The notes beneath the pieces are model-generated. The model was not told the origin of the DNA and made no database searches. It saw nothing but the letters and a program-made list of their open reading frames with translations. This document shows positions 56,640 through 64,000 of a stretch of 64,000 nt of DNA, in pieces. A program made the translations under genes and the position numbers. The stretch covers positions 4,913,001 through 4,977,000 of the forward strand of contig NW_024466307.1 of NCBI RefSeq assembly GCF_017591425.1, written 5' to 3'. Numbering within the stretch: position 1 is the first letter of the stretch; each line of letters begins with the position of its first letter. This DNA is from Ochotona curzoniae (taxonomy: Eukaryota > Chordata > Mammalia > Lagomorpha > Ochotonidae).

Positions 56640-59600
56640 TCTTCTCTTCACAGGGAGTGCGATAGTGCAGCACATACATACCTTGGGATTGGAGCCTGAC
56701 CCACTATTTATTAAGACATAAATGACTACCCTGCTATGTGACTTTAAATATTGAGACATTATTTATTTAATTTTAGCTTTTCTGAGTTAAGACATTGTTG
56801 GATATATAAAACTGCAAAGTTAACTATTGTCCTACAATTTTGTTTTGAATTAAAGAGCCTCATTTTCCCCCCCAGACCTCTAATCTAAAGCTGAACTTTT
56901 TCGCTTGATAGTGTTGGTCTTGTGTGGACTGAGTGAAAGAACGTTTAAATTGGGAGCATACACTGCAGGAAATATGAATTTTGGAATTTTACCAGTTGGA
57001 AACTGACAAGACATGACAGTGACATTGTGTTTTTTAAAAAAATTTTAAGGGCTTAGTTCTTGGCGCCTAGTTTTAGTTGAAAAAGAATTAGCAATTGTAT
57101 ATTCTAATAGTTGATTTCTACTGGATTGTGAGCAAACACTGTCGATTGGAGATCTGTAGTACGGCCTCCACACTTAAGTGAGAGGATGCTGTGTTTTTTT
57201 GTGTGGTTCTGCATCACTTCATAGAACAAAGTGGGTGCCCCGGCCAGGCCTCGCCATAGCACAAGGCTTCCTCTTATCCCTAGTGTAAAACTGATTTAGT
57301 ACAACTTTAGATTTTTGGTTTTATGTTTATGTGCTAGGGCCTATCTGTAGACTACACCATTTGATTTCCCTTATATGAAAGGGAAGACTACTGTTGTTTA
57401 AAGTTTTATATCCCAGTAGTAGCTCTTCAGACCAAAATTTGGAGAAGCGCTGGCTTTTTACTAAATAGTTTTACTAAATTACTAAACTCTATTTTACTAA
57501 ACTCTACTTAGAGTTTAGTAATTTAAGAACTTCATATCTTCCCTGGGTGGTTTTGCTTAATTATTTCTTTTATTGTCATAAGATGGCTATTAAAATTCCA
57601 AACATAACACAGACTTGATAATACTTGGCAAGAAAAGTTGCCGTCATGTTACTTGTAAGGGCAAGGAAAAGAAGATAGCCAGTTGGTACCAATATTAGTA
57701 CAGTGAAGACTTCGATTTATGATTGATTCTGAGAGTTTAACTCATTTGAATATAGTGCAAACACTGTGGTCCTCCCCTAACCTCTAGTAATCATTAAGGC
57801 TTTTCATACATATCACCATTCTACGCATTGTAATCCCATCTTCTCCCTTTAGTTCTGATTAATGAAAAAGCAAGTGTATACTTCTGCATGGACCTTTGGA
57901 AGTCGTACCGTTCACCAATTCCACTTCCTGCTGCAGACTTGGAGCCTCCACCAGGTTGAGACCACCTAAGTACAGCTTGTCCAAGGTGCGATAGGAGGGT
58001 TATGAATTAGTATCATTTGTTTTAAAATAAGTTGGACTAGATAGCTCCATGTGTCAGCCTTACATCCTAGTCTTGATTTGCTCAGCTCGGTATTACCGAT
58101 AAAATTCCCCATGGGTTCCATGATGAAACAGCTCAGTGTGCTGCTTTCCCACCTGTGGAACCACCTCTGTTCACGCTGAAACCTTCATGCTAACAAGCAA
58201 AACAAGCTCACTTTCCCCAGATAGGGTATTTGTAAGCTGAACTATTTTACCAGTATTTCCCAGTGTTTCACCTAAGATGGCAATTTTAATAGTTCCCTTG
58301 TCACATGGGCCATGGAACCACTGCATGCATCCATGCATGTGGACATTAGTTTTAGGAAGCAGGATTTTGCCAGCTCCAGAAATTGATAAATGGGCTCTAC
58401 ACACCCATAGTCGCTTTAGCTGAGTATCTTTTTCTACCTGTTAGAGAACAAGATAGCTTGAGAATCCCAAATATTGCGCTTCTACCAGTTTTCTTGGCGA
58501 ACAGAGCTCTCCATCTCTCCAATACAGTACCAAGAAAGACTTTCTGATTGCAGAGTAGGATGAGCTCTGTGGGACTGCAGTGTTTGACATTCTGGTATAT
58601 AATACTAATTTATTTCTAGGTCTTCATATAAAGAAGGGACCTTCCTAAATGAAACCCTTCTTGTCCTCCCCAAATCATACTGATGGGCAGGTAAGGCAAA
58701 TTTCATCTATAAGCTTTGTCTTTAATGTGACTGGAAAATAAGAACCGAGAGCAGCATAATCATGGCTCTTTCCCACACAGACGATGACATAAGCAGGCAT
58801 GGAAGAGGGGTGTAGCTAAGGAGAGTAGGAATGATTAAATACAGACACAACTGCTCTTGAAGAACAAATAGCACGCAGGACAAGGAGGCACTAAGAGTCA
58901 GGTTGAGATCACATCAACTGTGAAAAGACTTACAGGAAATCAGACCAGGGCAGAGTCAAAATGACACCATTTCTGAGTAAAATCAAGGGGCAGAGACATG
59001 GTGCTTCTGAAGGCTTAGTGGTAAAGGAGTAAAGAAAAAGGGTTGGGGAGGGGTGACTTTGCTGTAAATACAGAAAGGGGGTTACACATTCCAAGTCTCA
59101 TAAAAGCATGTGCAACACTGGCTGAAGGAGCTATAGTATGTATCTATGAGAAAGAAGGCTTTTGGGGAAAATGTAAGAGGAAAATACAAATTTAGATTCC
59201 TAACATTTTAGTGGATGATAACTTTGCCGTCAGTAAATACCACCCAGAAGCAGGAGACATCTGAGACCAATCCCATATTAGACACCTTTCAGCAGACATT
59301 TGTAAAAATTGAAAAATAAAGGACATCTTGAATTAGAAATTTAAAACTTAGAAAAGGAATGGGGTGGGGAAAAGACAAAAAAAGGATCAACTAAACAGGA
59401 AAAAGAATAATTCTAAAATTACAAGGTAGACTAGCTGAGAATTTAGTAAAGACTGAAAGGAATGAAAAAGCTATGAAAAGGAAAATTTACAAGAACCCTA
59501 AAGCTCAGTGAGTTGAGACTAATCATATATACCTATAAGGTGCAAATTCCTAACAAAATACTTACATTTCAGTGCGGTGGCTCCACAAAGATTCTTCGTG

Positions 59601-61410
59601 TCTATTCCTGGTTCAGTGTCTGTTCCCATACCCTACAAATATGGCCATTCTGATTAATTATGCTAAATTACGTTACTCTTTTAGAACTTGTTATAACATT
59701 TTCACATAGGAATATCTTAAGAGCAAAAAGATTCATAATATGGGATTTATTAAATTGTTACTTGAGGAAATGTGAGTAGGTCAAAAAAAGCTGACCTAAG
59801 AAGCAACGGATAGTAGTAATAGTTAAAGTAATGTGTAATGTTGGGTAAGAGTAGGGGATTAAGAGAATGAATATCATATGGTGGGGTGAAAGTACCTTTC
59901 CCTCAAAAAGTACCTTAGGTAGCAAGTAGAGAAATAATAGATGAAAATAACAGCATGTCCTTATGGCAACCTGCACCATATTTTGTGTCTGTTAAGGCCC
60001 TATGGTTCTTGGGAAATAGTAATCCATAAATGTTCATGAAAGTGCATAGGCTATTCCAAATGGCAGTAAAGGCAATGGAAGACAAGAGAATTGGTCATTC
60101 TTCCAGTGGCATAACTGAGTACCCCAGGATAAAACTAAATAGATATGTGGGAACTTAAAAAAATCCATGGAAAAGCAGACTAAAAAGATACTCTGATTTT
60201 TTCATGAAACTTCCGAAGTTGTCTTACCTGGCATGTGTGTTGAAGTGTCGGAAGGGAGAGAGAGAGATTGTGGATATGCTGGAAGGATCGGGGTTGGTGG
60301 TGGGCTGCAGGTACTTGAACTATAGGAAGAAGAGCAGTGTGCTGAGCCTGCTGCCTGCCTGGTGACTGCTGCGGGAAAGACTGGCCCCAAGAAGTAATCG
60401 AGAGGCTAGAAGGTTTTAGCAATGATTAAAATGTGGAACTTGCAAAGGGAAAGTGTTTGTTATAGGAGATACTTAGAACTCAATTCAGGGAAGCACTGCT
60501 CTTTGTTCTCCCTAACTGTCCTGTTTTGATAATAGACTTGTTGCACCTGTGCACATCCTTAGATCTTCAACGATTCTTTCATGTTATATGCATGTAGAAA
60601 ACACAAAAACTAGGTCTTTATATTGGGACTCAAAGAAGAGCAAAGAATTCCTCAGAAGATCAGTCAATGTAAAAATGTATTGGCTTTTCCATCTCCAAAG
60701 TTAACTCTGCTCTTCGAATCTAAATTCCTGTATATTCTAAGACCTGTGGTAAAGTCTTGTGATGTCTTGAATACCTCACACTTTCTCTGGCATTATAAAA
60801 TAACTTTATAGTACAGTTAATCAAGTGATAGTACTCTACAGAGAGCTCATTTTAATATTTAATGAGATGAATATTGAACTGTAAAGATGAACAGCCCGTA
60901 TTTGCATATGCACCTAGCATGTCGGTGCTTCATCAAAGCAGTAACTCAATCCACAGCTCTACAAGCCTGCCCAATGACTGCCTGACATAAACATTCATGT
61001 CACTCAGTCTATCTGTTTAATTCAGAATGTGTGAGGTCCTTTATGGAGGTCTGTGGGAGAAGCACTATGAAAAGCGAAAGGGCAGGAATATGTAGACAGG
61101 TGCTTGGTTGCATCCATTTAATACAGATGAAGGATTCTGGGGGGAAAAAGAGCTAAGGAACTCCTTGTGCACACACGAACTTAGCTTATGTGACAACTTT
61201 TAGAATGTGAATATTAAGAGATAGGCAGAGGCCGACTTAGTAGATATGTAGGGAAAAACGACAGGTTTTACAAGAGCAAGGTGTGTACTTACAACACATT
61301 AACCATACACACATGCACATTTGTATACAGACAGCCATACCTACAAATGGCACAGGTATAATTAGGTGAGATTCCTTAGACTCTGCTCTTGAATGCCCAA
61401 AAGAAGCATT
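56640..61410. other. COX7C downstream flank, 4.8 kb with no recognisable repeat
   Basis: Only the hairpin at 57494 and short frames are visible. The minus 77-residue frame at 58171-58404 has a plausible composition but no family I recognise, and neighbouring frames carry stops. Confidence 0.5.
57494..57521. repeat. Perfect 12-bp inverted repeat
   Basis: TTACTAAACTCT, a 4-nt spacer ACTT, then AGAGTTTAGTAA. Partial extra copies of 'ttactaaa' lie just upstream (57460-57490). It lies about 0.9 kb past the COX7C poly(A) site. Confidence 0.95.
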
Positions 61411-61708
61411 TTAGGGCTAGCACAATGGTGTAGGAGACTAAGCAACCACATGCAGTCCTGGCATACCCTAATGGGCACCAGCTCTAGTCCTCCACTTCTG
61501 ATCCAGCTCCCTGCTAATATGCTGGAAAATCAACAGTTTGCCCAAATTCTTGGGCCCCTGTACTGATGTGGGAGACCTGGAGAAGCCACTGGACCACAGC
61601 TTTAGACCAGCCTGGCTCTGGCTGTTACCACCAGTGAACCAGTGGACACAAGATCTCTAGCCTTGTCTCTCCTCTGTGATTCTGCCTTTCAGATTTCTTT
61701 TAAAAAAC
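61411..61708 (+). mobile_element. Diverged CSINE
   Basis: 'gggctagcacaatggtgtag', 'ccctaatgggcaccagctct', 'gggagacctggagaagccac' and 'gattctgcctttcagatttc'. Confidence 0.8.
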
Positions 61709-61714
61709 TTTTTT

Positions 61715-62036
61715 CTAAATATTTATTTAGTTTTATTGGAAAGGCAGATGTACAGAGAGGAGGAGAAACAGGAAGATCTTCCTCCAGTGATTCACTCCCC
61801 AAGTGACTGCAATGGCCGGTGCTGCGCCAACCCAAAGCCAGGATCCAGGAACTTCCTTCCAGGTTTTCCACACAGGTGCAGGGTCCTAAGGTGCTGGGAC
61901 ATCCTCAACTGCTTTTCCAGGCCACAAGCAGGGAGCTGGATGGGAATTGGAGCAGCCAGGATTAGAATCAGTGCCTATATGGGATCCCGATGTGTTCGAG
62001 GCGAGGACCTTAGCTGCTACACTATTGCACCGGGCC
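61715..62036 (-). mobile_element. CSINE, full length, tail-to-tail with its neighbour
   Basis: 'taaatatttatttagtttta'...'cactattgcaccgggccc'. Its A-rich end abuts the tail of the plus-strand SINE, so the two form an inverted repeat of about 625 bp. The 127-residue plus frame across them is repeat-derived. Confidence 0.93.
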
Positions 62037-63344
62037 CAAAAAATGTTTTTAAAAGATAAGCATTTTATTTTACAGATAAAGCAACACAGAGCTGCCATTA
62101 TTTAGATATATGAATTAAATCTGGAAATCTGGACCACTAAGCTCTGGTTATGACAACCTCTTTTGTGCAATTTCTGAGTAATGATAATAAACTCCAAAAT
62201 ATCACTGGAAGAAGGAATCTTCATGAAGACACAACTCTGAACCTCTGAACCTTAGGAGATTTAAAGACTAAGGTTAAGGTGTTAGAATTGAACCTATGAG
62301 AAACAAGAATGATTACTCAAAAGGAATAAAAGCAAGAGTAGGGGATTTAGAAACAGTTTTCAGCTGCATTTTTTTTTACAGTTTGCTCACAGAACTATTT
62401 GTATACTAATTAAAATTAGTATAAAGAGAAAGGCTTCATGTATTTCATATACACAATTTGTTGAAAATAACCATGCTAAACTCTCCCTCAATTTTCCCTC
62501 CCTCCTTTCTAACTTTTTCCTTTAATTTTTATAATGGAATGTACGCAGTTTACTTCATAATTTCTGTTTTTTTTCCTTAGAGAATGCGCTTTAGATACAT
62601 ATAGGTACAAATGGAATATGCAGATATTTTATATGAATGCATTGATATATACGTAATACATACATATAAAGCAATCATTTTAAGAGAATGAGTTAAAAAA
62701 AATTAATGGATTGTTAATATAGTAAGTACATGAGTTTCTGGAAGAGGCCGGATACAGACTGAGACACGGTGAAAGAGTATTACTACGTTTCAAGTGTGGT
62801 AGAGACTGGGGAGTGAGCCATTTCAGAGCACTTCGTGAGCCAGTAGGACTTCAGGGACAGGGCGACAGTGCCTTCAGCTTTTCGTGACCCGTTTGTGTGG
62901 GGTAACTGAACATACAGATTATTTGATAAATTGGGATGACAACATATATTATTCAGAAGAAAACTTAATGGAGGACTAATTTCATATTAAAAACATGCTT
63001 GTTATAGTGAGAAAAATAAAATGATAAAAATAAAAGGATTTTTGTATAAAACAATGAACTATAAAATGATTTTCATTATTCAAAATCAACTAGTATGTAT
63101 TAAACAATGAGGAATGTATTCTGGAACTTTCACGTTATCTAATGCAGGATATGGACACTCTGTTCTGTAGCTTGCTGGTTACAGATAGTTCCTAGTGCAT
63201 TTTGTCATATTCTTGCTGATTCTTCCTTGATCAGAAAACTGGCTGTTGACCTGACTGCGTATGTGTGTATGCTCAGTGTGTCTGAGGAGATTCAATCTCT
63301 TAGCAGTGGGTTCTGCAAAGGAATCACTAAAAATGTATGCAATG
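62037..63344. other. Intergenic, AT-rich; possible LINE 3' UTR fragment
   Basis: The pyrimidine block 'ctccctcaattttccctccc' with 'tcctttctaactttttcc' (62483 onwards) resembles the block near 11430 and may be a reversed LINE 3' UTR. Confidence 0.3.
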
Positions 63345-63640
63345 GGGCCTGGCGCGGTAGCCTAGTGACTAAAGTCCTTACCTTGTATGCACCGGGATCC
63401 CATATGGGCACATGTTCGTATCCTGGCTGCTCCACTTTCCATCCAGCTCCCTGCCTGTGGCCTGAGAAAGCGTAGAAGATGGCCCAAAAGCTTAGGAACC
63501 TACAATTGCATGGATCAGCTCAGCTCCAGCCATTGCAGCCACTTGGGGAATGAACCATCGGACAGAAGATCTTTCTGTCTCTCTTCTCTGTACTTTTGAC
63601 TTTCCAATAAAAAATGATTTAATAAGTATTTTTTTTTAAA
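63345..63640 (+). mobile_element. CSINE, near full length
   Basis: 'gggcctggcgcggtagccta'...'ccatttgcagccacttgggg'-like block...'gactttccaataaaaaatga'. The 'gaccctgcacccatgtggg' module is shortened to 'gaacctacaattgcatgg'. Confidence 0.92.
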
Positions 63641-64000
63641 AAATGCATCCAGTGATGTTAGGAATATCTCTTTCCCTCTAGATCCTCAAGTAAATATATT
63701 AGTGAAAACTAAAAGTGTGCCCCATTATAATCCTTTAAAAACAATAATTATATAGATATTTTCATGTTTTATTTCTTCGACAGTTGAGAAGATGGTGAAG
63801 ATGGGTGACATTTTACGAATGGGAAAGTTTAGAGGTGTGTTGACTAAGAATACAGTATCACTATTAAGTGTTTAGTTTTTAAGACAATGTTGTGAAATAG
63901 GTGCTTATCATTTATATAGCAAATATTTATTAAGCACCTTACCACACAGTCAGGAGCTTGATATATACATCAGGGAAGACAAGAGGTCCTGCCATTGTCA

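Noticed and set aside
61676..62059. 127-residue plus frame
   Set aside because: Translation of two abutting SINEs.

Overview
This window is mammalian nuclear DNA, almost certainly from a lagomorph and more likely a pika (Ochotona) than a rabbit. The main evidence is about forty copies of a tRNA-derived SINE of roughly 300-330 bp (CSINE type). Each reads from a GC-rich head (gggcccagcgc... / ...gggatcccatatgggc) through 'cttgtggcctgggaaagcag' to a '...ctgac.tt.caataaaaataaat' tail, and several have clean target-site duplications. The pika assignment rests on remembered subfamily differences and is inference. There are no bacterial, phage, plasmid or CRISPR features, and most open frames are repeat-derived or chance frames.

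The only protein-coding gene I can support is COX7C (subunit 7C of mitochondrial cytochrome c oxidase), plus strand, about 54.95-56.63 kb. It has three exons with good splice sites and encodes an intact 63-residue protein. Its CpG-island promoter carries two ZNF143-type motifs 50 bp apart and a YY1-type motif. Intron 2 carries a box C/D snoRNA matching SNORD138/MIR3607. In human this gene lies at 5q14.3, so the bare flanks fit the known gene-poor surroundings (from memory).

Layout. 0-41 kb is AT-rich intergenic DNA with SINEs, L1 pieces, microsatellites and small tandem duplications; at 36.6-37.7 kb an L1 ORF2 relic contains a truncated tRNA-Met retropseudogene with its own target-site duplication. 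41.6-45.5 kb holds three CpG-rich patches with NRF1-like sites, a 7-unit GC-rich minisatellite, a strong orphan splice donor and a plausible 59-nt exon; this may be an unannotated transcript start about 11 kb upstream of COX7C. 45.6-54.4 kb is SINE-dense with nested insertions. 54.4-56.7 kb is COX7C. 56.7-64 kb is largely single-copy-looking DNA with three SINEs near the end.

I found no new molecular system. The most useful leads are the orphan CpG/NRF1 promoter, the tailless tRNA retropseudogene, two distinct LINE 3'-end families (one copy with an unusually long direct repeat), and the intronic snoRNA.
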